A DNA stretch of 64,000 bases from Durusdinium trenchii (lineage: Eukaryota; Sar; Dinophyceae; Suessiales; Symbiodiniaceae): assembly GCA_963970005.1 (NCBI GenBank), contig CAXAMN010021112.1, forward strand, positions 956,613 through 1,020,612, read 5' to 3'. Each line of letters starts with the position of its first letter. The stretch's first letter is position 1. The notes under the pieces are model-generated. The model was not told the origin of the DNA. It saw only the letters and a list, made by a program, of their open reading frames with translations, and did no database searches. Both the position numbers and the translations under genes were made by a program. Shown one piece after another: positions 33,021 through 45,700 of this stretch.

Positions 33021-33284
33021 TTGAAACACGCGGCCGACCAGCCATCGCTCTTGATGAGACCTGGTGGTCGTAAGGATTCCGAGGACCTGGTGGTCGTCGT
33101 CCACTCGGTGGCAACGTCGCTTGTTGATACTCCGGGGATCTCTGCGGTTCTGGAGCGGTCTCCCCTAAAGCCTATTGTGAAGACACTGGATGGTAGAGCT
33201 CATTGCCCAGGCAGTGTGCTTTGTACTTTGTGGGCACCCCACCCCTATCCCCTTGAAGACCTGAACATGAACATGAAGACGTGA
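33021..33284 (+). CDS. possible exon, Val/Leu-rich
   Basis: The open frame reads HAADQPSLLMRPGGRKDSED, then LVVVVHSVATSLVDTPGISA. Codon bias is fair to about 33180; boundaries are not defined. Position between RNA-binding exons suggests, but does not show, a link. Confidence 0.25.
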   Translation: MKHAADQPSLLMRPGGRKDSEDLVVVVHSVATSLVDTPGISAVLERSPLKPIVKTLDGRAHCPGSVLCTLWAPHPYPLEDLNMNMKT

Positions 33285-34455
33285 TCCGGGCAGCCCGGAT
33301 CTTGCCCACCCCGGTCGCGGACCCGATCGGAGCGAGTTTTGTTGGGTGAGAGACGAGAGCTTGATGTGAGTCGTGGATGAACAAGCTATTTTGTGGGCCG
33401 CCTTGTGGCTTGAAAGACAGGTAGAGTGCACGGCTTGTTCATGAAACCTTGGCTTTATCGTGCGCACTTGACGAAACTGTTAGTGTTCTGGAGCCTGGAT
33501 ATGCATCGTTCTGGGCACACTCTGTGGTTGGTATATCGGCAACATCCACTTTGCTAAGCTGCTTCACCGAGGTTGTTTTGCACCCCCGGACAGGTTTGTT
33601 TAACGATTCTTGCTCACCATTGTTTCTCTTTTTTTGTCTGATTGCTAGCAATGTTTCGGGCTCACCACTTTCAGACAGCTCAGCTCCCTTTTGCTAGGGA
33701 TACTACGACAACCAGGCATGGAGTACCTGTTCGCAGAGGGGAGTTCTTGGGGTTGGCTAGGGACCTGCAAGGAGAAACTCTTGGTGAGCGCTTGGCTGCT
33801 GTTAGAGTTATTGGAATCTCCACTTCTACACTAGGATGGCTATGATAGATATTGACAATTAGATCTTAATCAGTTTTCTGAAGAAAAACCATGTGGACGT
33901 TGCTGTAAACAAAGCCCTGCTAAGCTTGGTCGTTCACATGGTCCAGTTGCAGCATGCAGCTTTCAATTCTGGGGGCACATAGGCTCTACGGGTGTTTTTC
34001 ATCCAAACACTGGCTCAGTGGGAGCCCGCGAAGCCTCGAGATGAGGGACTCTTGTCTTCCTCTCCGCATCCTATGGAATTCTCGATGACCGTAAGTATGA
34101 ATGCAGACAGTTAGATATATACACCAAACACATCCAAACACCCTGTCTTGGTAGTAGCTCCTCCAAATCTATCGGTGAGTTGTCATTCTGGTGGACAAAT
34201 TCCCCGCCACCAATCGTAGGTACCTGCTTAGTGCCGTGATACCAAATTGACGCTTTCTGTGGTCTGCGCAAAGTGACCTGTCCAAATAGAGTCACCCCTA
34301 GGTTTGAGTCAGACCAAGAAAGGTCCGTTTATGGTTTTCGTCTCCGTGCAATACAGTACGCGCGACTGATCGACCCCGCGAGCTGATCCACCCAGCATCA
34401 CGACTCGGTCCCACCATTTTTGCTCGCTGCGTCGCGCGCCAGTGGGAGATGGGCA

Positions 34456-34495
34456 GCAAGGGCAAGGGCAAGGGTCCACCAGGAAAAGGCGCAGG
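34456..34495 (+). CDS. short exon, Gly/Lys-rich linker
   Basis: After GATGGGCAG it reads KGKGKGPPGKGAG and ends before GTGGGT. Typical of basic glycine-rich tails in RRM proteins. Its neighbours (RRM and Gly-rich exons) support inclusion in the same gene. Confidence 0.45.
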
Positions 34496-34811
34496 GTGGG
34501 TGCACCGTCTCAGGAAGTCGAGGAGTGGGAGAACTAAGGACTGGGCCAAATGTGAGGGATTGGTTGGAGGCTGAACTCTTGAGCTAAACTGGAAAAATAT
34601 GGAACATACTGTTCAACCCTCGATGCTCGAATCACATTGCTTTCGTCCGTTTGGCACTGGAATTATTTTGCAGTCTTTTATATAGCATCCATCCTCGGCG
34701 ATTTTCACAGTTTTTTGTCCGGTTTGATCTGTCCTCCATCCTCATACCAACTCGATCCATCCTGTAGAGGGTGATTTTGGATTGGATCCTACCCAAAGCG
34801 AGCTTTAGCAG

Positions 34812-34946
34812 TTGATCAACGGCGGAGGGCCAGATGGCACCTGGATTGGTCTCGCCGTTCGGATTCCAGGTGGCATGGGCTTTCCGGGCGGCGGCATGGG
34901 CGGCAAAGGCGCGCCGCGACGCGCCGACGCGCGGGATGCAGAATGG
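34812..34946 (+). CDS. exon with RRM C-terminal end and Gly/Met-rich tail
   Basis: It is 135 nt, 45 codons, phase 0/0, between TTTAGCAG and a GTCCCC donor. It reads LINGGGPDGTWIGLAVRI, then PGGMGFPGGGMGGKGAPRR. 'LINGGG...IGLAVRI' fits helix 2/beta-4 of an RRM, followed by a Gly/Met-rich linker with GGK. Probably a second RRM of the protein begun near 30.5 kb, or a neighbouring paralogue. Confidence 0.58.
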
Positions 34947-35837
34947 GTCCCCCCTTGCTTGCACTGGACTGAAATCCAGCGGGTTGACGTCACCATTCAA
35001 GAAAACCTACTAATTAGAACGGTTCTTTTTGGCGTGTTTTTGAACTCAGGGTGCCTAGGTTGCATGATGATAGGGCACCAGTGTTTGAAAAGAAACCTTG
35101 CACGGAAAACACGCTTGAATCGTGGGAGGTCCTGCTCGGCTTCAAAACGACCAAGGAGTTGGGCTGTAGATGGAAGCACTTCTGCACTGCCTGGAGTACC
35201 ACCCCTGTAATATTAAGATTGAGATGCTACCCATATCTCAACCAATGATTTTCCGGAGTTCATTCTAAACAGCAGCGGTGGCTTTGCAAAAACGTTGGCT
35301 GAAAAGGCACCCAGCGAAAAAGGGGCGAGTTGCTGGGGGTCTCACGGATTTCACACACACCCACACCCACACCCATGGGCGACGGGTGCGGGTTCTCCCC
35401 CATGCGACCATGGTCCTGCGAGGCTTCATGAAATGAGATTCGTCTACGCCGCAGAGCTGCTGACCATCCAAGGCGCTGGGTGCCATGCGCTGCGTCCTCC
35501 GCAGACATCCGATGTTCTTTTTTGCTCGGATGGCAAGGGACATGGTGGCTAGGCTTAGGAGATTCCTAGGTTTTGTTGAGACACAACTTGACATTTCCAA
35601 GTTGCACTTGATGGAACCAGAGAAAGGGTGGAGTATCACCAGACTCTACCACCAAAAGGACTTTTGATATAACATAACGTGACTCAAATGATAATGGAAC
35701 GTTTGAGGTCCCCAAAGAGAGAGGAGGAGGGAGCACTGAGGTTGGAGGGACAACTTTTGGTCGTTGAGGGAGCACTTTTCTATCTTCAACTCTGGGAGCT
35801 TGAGCCAGTTTGGGGTGCCACATCCAGCTCCATGCAG

Positions 35838-35961
35838 GCATCGCCGTCGTGGGTGGCATCATGTGACGGGGGACACCGAACGGGAGAAACTTGCGCCGCT
35901 TCGTGGCCGCGAGTTACGCGAGTGGTTCGACCCAAAGATCAACACTGGAGAGTTAGCATGA
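35838..35961 (+). CDS. possible terminal exon
   Basis: After CTCCATGCAG the frame reads HRRRGWHHVTGDTEREKLAP, then LRGRELREWFDPKINTGELA, stopping at TGA 35959-35961. Good codon bias; no donor before the stop. It would close the + strand RNA-binding gene just before the AT-rich island, though the link is inferred from position only. Confidence 0.48.
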
Positions 35962-37623
35962 TGAGTGTTTCCCACTTCTTTTCCTAGATTCCAAGATGGG
36001 TGTAGGTCCCTCAACACATACCTTCTAACCTACACCGACCTAAACGCCAACAATAAGAAACCTAAACAAGCTCAAAGTCTTCCGCATTGGAGGAATCATA
36101 CCAAATATTCTACTCACCACTTGATAGACAGATAAATTAGACAGAGCCAAAGGTAGGTTGACCCGCATTCCATCTGATAAGACGACATAATGTGAATGTC
36201 TCGATTTGGGAGATCAGCCATTCGCTTCTTGAAGCCGAGCGGAATGACTGCTGCTCTCCACTCTGAGAGGTTGAAGCTTCGTTTTCTGGAGTGCTACTTG
36301 GGTGTCCATTCATTTTGAGACGAACCCCAACAATGAGAAGCTTTGAGCTGGAAACCCGTGAAGCTCAGAATTCACCAACTCTAGCGACCTGGGTCGTTCC
36401 ATCGCTGTGAAAAATAACTCGCTTCTCCGACTTTTGGAGTGCGAGGAAGGATCCACATAAATTGGATCCTGAAGAAATTGGATATTTAATGAAAAAACAA
36501 AGACATCGAACCAATAATAAGCAAAAAAGAAATCAATCAACCTACATAGATACATACTATATTTCTACACTGACACTTTCCTGTCAACCCATATTATTGT
36601 AGAGCGGTCTTGGTCTGCATACAATGGCCTGAAAATACAAAAAATCTAAATTGAATATTTCGATATCCCATATAGAAATGGACATTTAATATTTTCTTTA
36701 TTATGGCAATCATTAGCTTATAATATTTCTTTGAAATGAATTATTTAATTAATCTAAATAAATATCTATATGTTAGAATTTACATTATCGATTTATATTA
36801 ATTATAAAATATAAAATAACAATATATATTATATAAATATACTATAAATAATTTAATATTAGAAAATATATGTTATATATATTAATATAATTTATTATAT
36901 AATTAAATGAATATATTTATATTTAACTAAAATTAAGAATTTAATAAATGGATTATATATGAATATATTTATTTTATAGAAAATAGGAATAAAAAGAAAT
37001 ACGATAAGAAAAAGGAAATATATGTATAAATAAAAAAATGTCGGGCTAATATTGTATTGGACGATGATTTATTTTGATTATATTAATTTTTTTTGAATTA
37101 ATATTTATATCTTTCTTATATTATTCTGAATATTTATGGATAAAATTATATAAATATAGAATATTATTAATATTAATTATAATTCCATGAATTTACTAGG
37201 TGCTTGAAAAGGTCTGTATTAAAGACCTCATTTATTTTATATAATTGATATATTTTTATATTTAATATTTTTAATCTTTGACGAATAAGAATGGAATTTA
37301 AAGGAGATTTAGAAATGGATTCTCACGGAATTGCAATGAATATTTCATTTTGGGAATAGATATTTTAGAATATTACTAAATATATATTAATTTAGAGAGC
37401 GGGTGATCATGGGGCCTGGGTTTTGGCTTTCTCTAAAATTTTAGGTACATGCTTTAGTGGCAGCCTCTCTCCATATAAACACATATATCTATTCTTGCTC
37501 TCACTCTATATGAACAAATATATTATGGTTTGGAAGCAGCAATCAATTATTCAGATGGTTTGGAATAAGATAATTAGAAAAGAAGCATGCCATAAAAGTG
37601 ATTATTTTAACAATTGTCCTCTA

Positions 37624-37726
37624 GATCTCTGCTTATAATTATGTTTAGATTTGGAAAGATTGTGTATAGATTCTTTTATGTTATAAAAGATTCTTTATAG
37701 ATCTCTGCAGATAATTATGTTTAGAT
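37624..37726 (+). repeat. two ~30-bp direct repeats
   Basis: AGATCTCTGC followed by ATAATTATGTTTAGATTT occurs at about 37624 and 37697, 73 bases apart. Degenerate AGATCT/AGAGATCTAGAGG copies continue to about 38060. Confidence 0.65.
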
Positions 37727-38636
37727 TTAAACAACCATATAGAAACCTTGTATATTAAAAGCTTTCTTCTAGATTTCTGCTGGCAAGAGTTTGCATTTTC
37801 AAAGTTTTCCTCAGGATCTCTGGGAAAATAGATATCCCTATATGTGTTTTCATGAAAGGAAAGCTCTTGAAAGAAAGATTTATTTATTGATATATAGCAT
37901 ATTTCAATTGACATGACCATTTCCAGAGATCTAGAGGAAAGCTTTTGAAAGGAACGCTTATATATAGTTTTATTGTAGAATTGATCATCCCCAGAGATCT
38001 AGAGGGAAGCTCTTGAATTAGAAGCTTGTACATAAAACATGTTTAATATGTATATATTATCTCCAGTGATTACTGACAATAAATAAATCTAACTATTTAC
38101 TTCAAAAAAGAGTTTTAGTCTTGATCCTAGCACTTCCAGAGCAAAAAATACTGTAAAACACGGGGTTTTGTAGCATGTGTTTTCTTAAACTAAATAGATT
38201 AGAGCTAGAATAGAATTAGGTAGAATTAAATTGGATTTGAGTTAGAGCTAAGATAAAATTGAAGTAAAACCGAATTTTAATAAACGTGTATTGAACTATA
38301 ACTATAGCCTAATTGAAATTAGATGAGATTTGAATTAGAAAGGAATTAGAATTAAAATTAGAAGTTCGCCAGAATAAGATGTAAACGCTTGAGCTATAAG
38401 CACAGAATTACGCTCGCAAAGATTTCCAACCGTTTCATGTAAAGGACAGAGTGTCCTCGCAACTGCATGTCAAGCTGTTTGGAAATGCAAGTGGCAACCG
38501 CATTGATACCAGTCAGCAGTTAATGCACTCAGACTTGTATATGGAGATTTGGACAAGGACGAAGGAAGTGTTGAGCTCAGACGGTTTCAGACGTAAGCAA
38601 AAAGAACAGATGCCTTGAGGTGAGAAGTAAGTTCAG

Positions 38637-39020
38637 ATGCTAAACCAAAAAACCTTGAGAAAACACAAAAAACACAAAAACAATTCTGAGAGACTCTTGC
38701 TTGGACCCCCCAAAATCAGAAGAATCAGAAAACCAAAAAACCTTGGGGAAACCAAAAAAACCAAAAATACCAAAAATACCAATTCTGGGGAAGTCTTGAG
38801 GAAAAGGGGGTCCAGCCAAGAGTCTCTGAGAATTGTTTTTTTTTGGTTTTCCCAAGGTTTTTTTGGTTTTTTGGTTTTTCTGATTTTGGGGGGTCCAGCC
38901 AAGAGTCTCTGAGAATTGTTTTTTTTGGTGTTTTTGTTTTTTTTTGGTTTTCCCAAGGTTTTTTTGGTTTTTTGTTTTTTCTGATTTTGGGGGGTCCAGC
39001 CAAGAGTCTCCCAGAATTGT
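38637..39020. repeat. direct and inverted repeat cluster around GGGTCCAGCCAAGAGTCT
   Basis: GGGGGTCCAGCCAAGAGTCT followed by a few bases and AGAATTG occurs three times (about 38809, 38889, 38991). The reverse complement (CAATTCTGAGAGACTCTTG...GGACCCCCC) occurs at about 38681-38710. Between them are mirror tracts of CCAAAAAACC and GGTTTTTTGG. The arms can fold into a large hairpin. Open frames full of K/N or F/G/W here are artefacts. Confidence 0.75.
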
Positions 39021-39469
39021 GTTTTTAGTTTGTTTGTTTTCCCATGGTTTTTGGTTCTTTTTGTTTTTTTCTTATGTGTTTTTTTATCCTTTATGCATAT
39101 TTATCAGTGTTTTTTGGTTTTGATTGTGGCATTAATGCATTTACCTAATATTTATGAACATTTATGGAAAACCAAAACCCAGGCCCCATGGCCACCCCTT
39201 CTGTTAATTTATATATATTTTTTTACAATAATTATTTATAATATATATTTTATCTTTAAATTATATATAATTATTAACTTAATATTATGAATTATTAATA
39301 TATTGATGCTTGCATGAAATTCTATGAATTACTTTAATTGATATTTCAATATATAATTATTCATTTAATATTGAAATACATTAGACTTAATATAATGAAG
39401 AATAATATAATATAGTATTAAATACCGATTATATTTTCTTGCAATGAAATACCTGACAAAAGAACACTC

Positions 39470-40560
39470 AATAGAAAATAATCGGCAGGCAATAAACAAC
39501 ATACGATAAATAACCAATAATCCGCAATAAACAATAAACAAGATGCAACACGGACTATATAACGATCAATAAACAACAGGCAATCAATAGCAAAAAGCAA
39601 GCAACAAGCAAACAAGCAACAAATAATAAACCCATCAAATCGTTCTATACACTGATCAATCAATTCAATTATCAACAACGTCAACCTATTTGGACATTAT
39701 ATTGAATCACATCAAATCCCGTAAATAGAAGGTATCCACCTTTTTGCATAGAGATTACAATTAAATATATAATTTCGATGTTGATTATTTATTGTTGGCG
39801 GCTGTTGGCTGCTACTGGCTCCTGCTTGCTGCTGCTGGCTGCTATTGGTTATTGCTTGCTGCATGCTGTTGGCTGCCCACTGTTTGCTGCCTGCATTTTG
39901 CTATATATTGTTTGTTGCATATTATTTGTTGCTAATTATGTATTGATGGCTATTGATTGCTGGTGGCTCCTCTATCTGTTGCTTGCTGATGCTGTCTGTT
40001 GTTTATTGCTTATTGCATATTGTTTGATGGTTGTTATTGCTAATTGATCCTTATTAATATTTGTAATTTATTGTTGTTGTTTGCAATGAATTGTTGGTTG
40101 CCTGATGCTGACTAATGATTGCGTGCTGCTTGGCATTTGCCGTTGGCTGTTTGTTGTTGGCTGTTGGTTATTGCTGCTGGTTGCCTGTTGGCTTTTTTGT
40201 TGTTGCCTGCCTGCTGCTGGTTATTTGCAATTGATTATTTATTTCATATATTGGATGATTTATAATTGATTATTTGCAATTCATTATTTGTTTTTCTGGC
40301 CTATTATTGGACGCTGGGCTTTTGCTGCCTGGTGGCTGGTTGTTGGCTACTTACCGCTTTCCATTTGTTGCTTGCGGTTCATTGCATGTTGTTTGTTCTT
40401 TGCTGTTGGCTGTTGGTTATTGATTGCCGGCGGCTGCTGGGTGTTGCTTGTTGCTGCCGGCTTCTTACTGCTGTTTGCTATTTTTTATATGTATTTTGCT
40501 ATTTATTGTTGGCTTCTTGCTGCATATTGCTTTCTAATCATTTGAATATATTCCTCGAAT
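39470..40560. repeat. mirrored low-complexity domain
   Basis: The left part (39.47-39.69 kb) is rich in CAATAAACAA and GCAAACAAGCAAC. The right part (39.78-40.56 kb) is rich in the complementary TTGTTTGTTG, GGCTGCTATTGG and TTGCTGCTGG. Both are built from the same degenerate hexamer-like words in opposite orientation. Leu/Cys/Ala open frames here are by-products. Confidence 0.6.
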
Positions 40561-41550
40561 ACTTATTATTTTCTGTAAATTGATGTTTCTTCTTTATATT
40601 CTAGGACGTAAAAAATAATATCATATTTTATATTCATTTAACAAATTCCCATATTTTAATATAAAATATATTTAATATATTCTAATCAAAAAATAAGAAT
40701 TTCATATCCTTTATATATTCCTTTATTTTTATTTTGATTATTTATTAGATCTATTATATAAATCATTTCCATAATTTCAATTTATTGATTAATTATCTAA
40801 TTAAAATAGTATAATATATATATATATATTATCAAAAATTATTTGATATATTATTGTTATTGTTATTCATTTCCAGTAGCGAGCTCTCCCCCCGTGTTGG
40901 ATTACAACCTTATCGGTCGGCTGCATCTATCGCCCAGGCGGCATAGTGGAAAATGAAAGGCTGGTCATCCAGCTGTAATGAATGGAACAAAAGGATTGGA
41001 GATTGATTCGACAATCCGGCTCCAGGCAATTGTGAGGTATTCGTGAGCCACAAGCCAGACAAAATACACATCTTCGTCCACGTCAGGCACATGTGGACAA
41101 GGCATGGGTTAAATGCAATCTGGTGCAAGCTACCGATACTTACTACATCAAAATTATTCCATCGAGCGGTCCATCCGGTGGAGCAAATGAAACATAACAA
41201 CTGGATGGAGAGAATGAGGTGGTTAGAATGCTCATCCAAAGCTGGAAACCGGTTCTTTTGCAAACAAATTATCGTAATTAAATTATCGAATCCAAAAACA
41301 CTACTACATAGACGACGAATCCTAAATTTTCTATCGAATCTTCAACCCTTGTCTCCCATCGTAAAGGCTAACTAAAAAATCTATAATATAAGGTTAATAG
41401 ATTCAATTCCCAAATTCAATTACATCATACTAATGCCCCACAACATAAAATTAGCCCAGCTGGAGACCCCAATAGCAAGATACAAACCGGACAAAAAGAA
41501 AAATCTGGAAACAACTGCTGTTTTCAACACATCGACCATCTCCTCCTTGG

Positions 41551-41829
41551 ACACCATCATCACATAACCGGGACACCATCACAAAATGACCAGGGCACCA
41601 TCAAAACATGACCGAGACACCGTCGCAATATGATTGGGACACCATCACAACATAACCGGGACACCATCACAACATGACCGGGACAATATCACAACATGAC
41701 CGGGACACCGTCACATGACCCGGACACCATCAAAACATAACCGGCACACCGCCAAAACATGACCAGGACACCATCACAACAGGACCGGGACACCATCAAA
41801 ACATGACCGGGACACCGTCACAACATGAG
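41551..41829 (+). repeat. ~22-bp minisatellite abutting the gap
   Basis: Tandem copies of GGGACACCATCACAACATGACC with A/C and G/A variants, about a dozen, running directly into the N-run. Array length is therefore unknown. Confidence 0.85.
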
Positions 41830-42796
41830 NNNNNNNNNNNNNNNNNNNNNNNNNNNNNNNNNNNNNNNNNNNNNNNNNNNNNNNNNNNNNNNNNNNNNNN
41901 NNNNNNNNNNNNNNNNNNNNNNNNNNNNNNNNNNNNNNNNNNNNNNNNNNNNNNNNNNNNNNNNNNNNNNNNNNNNNNNNNNNNNNNNNNNNNNNNNNNN
42001 NNNNNNNNNNNNNNNNNNNNNNNNNNNNNNNNNNNNNNNNNNNNNNNNNNNNNNNNNNNNNNNNNNNNNNNNNNNNNNNNNNNNNNNNNNNNNNNNNNNN
42101 NNNNNNNNNNNNNNNNNNNNNNNNNNNNNNNNNNNNNNNNNNNNNNNNNNNNNNNNNNNNNNNNNNNNNNNNNNNNNNNNNNNNNNNNNNNNNNNNNNNN
42201 NNNNNNNNNNNNNNNNNNNNNNNNNNNNNNNNNNNNNNNNNNNNNNNNNNNNNNNNNNNNNNNNNNNNNNNNNNNNNNNNNNNNNNNNNNNNNNNNNNNN
42301 NNNNNNNNNNNNNNNNNNNNNNNNNNNNNNNNNNNNNNNNNNNNNNNNNNNNNNNNNNNNNNNNNNNNNNNNNNNNNNNNNNNNNNNNNNNNNNNNNNNN
42401 NNNNNNNNNNNNNNNNNNNNNNNNNNNNNNNNNNNNNNNNNNNNNNNNNNNNNNNNNNNNNNNNNNNNNNNNNNNNNNNNNNNNNNNNNNNNNNNNNNNN
42501 NNNNNNNNNNNNNNNNNNNNNNNNNNNNNNNNNNNNNNNNNNNNNNNNNNNNNNNNNNNNNNNNNNNNNNNNNNNNNNNNNNNNNNNNNNNNNNNNNNNN
42601 NNNNNNNNNNNNNNNNNNNNNNNNNNNNNNNNNNNNNNNNNNNNNNNNNNNNNNNNNNNNNNNNNNNNNNNNNNNNNNNNNNNNNNNNNNNNNNNNNNNN
42701 NNNNNNNNNNNNNNNNNNNNNNNNNNNNNNNNNNNNNNNNNNNNNNNNNNNNNNNNNNNNNNNNNNNNNNNNNNNNNNNNNNNNNNNNNNNNNNNN
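41830..42796. other. assembly gap
   Basis: 967 consecutive N. Open frames reported across it are meaningless. Confidence 1.
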
Positions 42797-45700
42797 TACC
42801 GAATCTAAATTAACAATAATAATTACATTAAATATTATCTATATATATATTAATAAATATTTAAATATATTTTTAAATACATTCATAAAATGTTACAAAA
42901 TTTTCATCAAAAACAAAATAAATATAATAATACATATTTATAATTAAATATCTATAATTTAATTTATATATATAGATATTACTTAATATCAAGCCTCAAC
43001 CGTACATTCCACCGAAATATTAAAAGATATCAAAATATAAATACGATTCATTTATTGGGATCTATTATGATCTATTGGGTATTGTTGATATTGCGGTTCG
43101 GCACAATAATTTTTGCTTGTCTGATTCTTGGTCATCCTGGCCATCCTTGTTTCAAATCTATCAAATTTAATTGAAAGCAATCGGAATAGATCTCACCTCA
43201 GACAAGAAACATGCTCTCTGGTTGCTGCCCCCCAAACAAAGGGATTTATCAAATCCTATTGAGTCACCTCAATTAAACAACAGCTATGACGTCCACAAAC
43301 AGTGGGACGAGGTCTAGATCGAATCCATGGGTGATGCAAGCGCAGTGGCAAGATCAGAAAGAACCCCAGCCCTAGACGGGTGATTTTCGCTTCAAAAACA
43401 ATCATTCAGTCAAGGAGACACATGCGGCTCAGTTTAAGGCATCTGGTCTTTCGTCGATGGTAAAACACTGCCCAAGGACCCGGGTTTGGTGAGTGCGCAG
43501 CGGTCCCTGATGCAAACGGATTGACTGCTTGGGTTGATCGGCTGCCACCAGCATGTGCAGCCAGAAGCCAAAACTACCATCCTGTTTCGTCTCCACTGAA
43601 CGATAGCTCACAGCAAAAACTCACTTATTTGCATTCCAACCGTCCAAAAGCTTCAAGTTAGATCGTTCATCATGTTCATCTCACATTCTCCTCCTCTCTC
43701 GGAGAGTGGATTGGGTATGGACCCCCGGTCTCTTCAGAAGCGTCGCATCACGACTCTTCCCAAGGTCCGTCACTGGGGTTTCTTCGTCAGCCTGCGTGGA
43801 AAAGGATTGACATCTCTGGCTGACCTGGACCAGAACCATATCGACACCCGCACCCAACGAATGGAGACTCCTGCACTACCTCGAATTCCACATGACCGGT
43901 CACCTTCGTGGTATCACCAAACTCTGGTGACTGGTCTTCCCAAATGGTGGTGAACAAGTTTTCTTTGGAGTTCTACCAGTACTCAGGACCTTCCAACAAA
44001 TCTGAATTGGACACCCCCACAGGATCTTTCTGGTCTCCACGGTCTTGCAGATCTGGAAGCGTCGAACCGCCGGAACCGCCGCCTGAACCGCCCTTCCCCG
44101 CCCGTCCTTCCCACCTCGAGGTTGGCAAAGTCTCCATAAGCAGAATCCAGACCAGAGCCCTTCAAATGAACCTATAGCGGAGCCAGAGCCGTGGAGCCGC
44201 CAGGCCAGGAGCAGAATCCAACCGCTGGACCTCTGCTAAACAATCTCCCAAAGCATCACTACCGACTTGAAACAAGTATACATTGGCCAAGGGCCAAGAC
44301 ATGCAGTATTGCTTGGGTATATCCTATCATCAGTAACAGTAGACAATGATGGTTCGGTCGCAGGCCTCTCTCTAAAATAGTGACAATCATTTGCGGACTG
44401 TTACAGGCATTAGGACAGGCCCAAAGTATGGCAAGACTTTTAAAAAAACGTCTGGCCACTTAGTAGTGAAGTGGAAGATGCATGGAATTGAAGGCTCTCA
44501 TTATTCAGCCTGTTGACCATGTTGACCAAAGCAATCTCTGTGGACTCCGCACATTTTCCGGCTTCAAATCCCAGCAAAGCCCAATGCGCGCCGGCGGATT
44601 CGTGGATCAGCTACTGCCATCACTACAACTGGACGAATTATACCATGCTCAAAAACTAGACTCAAAATTGAAGGCCTAATGTAGAATCAATTAAACACAG
44701 GTTTTGCAATTCAAATGGGGGTGTATGTTTTTGTCAATCCAGATTCTACCTGATTTCCATGCCCAAACAGGTCACCCACTGGGGTTATTCCCACCGGGGG
44801 GAACCCCGCGCGTTTCGATCTGACTGAGCCCAGAATCGACCTGGAACCTGGGAAAACGCTGGAATCTGCTTAGAGCCCCAAGTGCCGAACATCTACTTGC
44901 CAGGTCTGCCCAGGTCGGTGCCGTCTGCCAAGAGGCAAAGATACGGCTGAGGATCTGGAAATGTGCCACGCATGCGATGTTCTGCTGCCTCGGTTCGCAC
45001 CAGGAAAGCCAGGGTGTCTTCTTCTTTTGGCAGTGGGGTTTTCTTCAAAGCATCTTCAAATGTTCCAAACAAACCAAGCACCTGCCCAAAGGTTGGGAAG
45101 CGCTTTTTGCTCTACCATCTCAGTGTGGTTCAAATGTGGTAAAGACATGTTTATGTGTTGTGGGGGAGAAGTTGGTTCGTTAGATGTCTGCATTCAGCTT
45201 GACATTTGAGGAGTTGAGTGTTTGTCTAAATGGACACTCTGGATGATGAACCGCAGCGATATCAGGGGTTATTGGCAGTATGTCTTTGGAGATACCTGAA
45301 CCAGCACCTGAAGTCGAATCTACCTGCCTAGTAACAACCCCTTCTCAGACCATCTCAATTTCCTGACAGAAAGAAGTGAAAGATCACCGACCCTGTGGTA
45401 AGGATATTTGCATACAGAACATTAAATTGATATCCCACTAACAAACATGTCTAGATGGGAATTCTCGGAGTTGAAGATGGTGACTTGCAATTGAACATCA
45501 ACCGTATGTACCCTCCAATAGGGAACCTAGCGGTTTTTTGTTCTTCGGTGGTGAACATGCCGATTCTTGACGGATGGTACTGGCAGGCTGTCCCGGAATC
45601 TTGACGGATTGTGTTCTTCAAGAACATGGGGATGTTGGATGTTGCGATGTTTCATATTGTTTGATACGTGTATGTGTGTTTTTTTCCTCTGGGTTTGTTG

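Larger units (their letters stand above)
36000..43070. other. AT-rich, gene-free island
   Basis: Base composition changes abruptly near 36.0-36.5 kb to mostly A/T with many TATAAATA-like runs and returns to normal near 43.1 kb. A short more GC-rich patch lies at 40.87-41.4 kb. No coding-like codon bias or splice-bounded exon is visible. It contains the four repeats listed separately and a run of Ns. It may be a real heterochromatic, centromere-like or recent insertion block, or a mis-joined contig. Confidence 0.75.

Noticed and set aside
39418..40583. Leu/Cys/Ala ORFs in the AT-rich island resembling membrane proteins
   Set aside because: By-products of TTGCTG-type low-complexity sequence; no codon bias.
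41803..42813. 327- and 336-codon open frames
   Set aside because: They run through the 967-base N gap.
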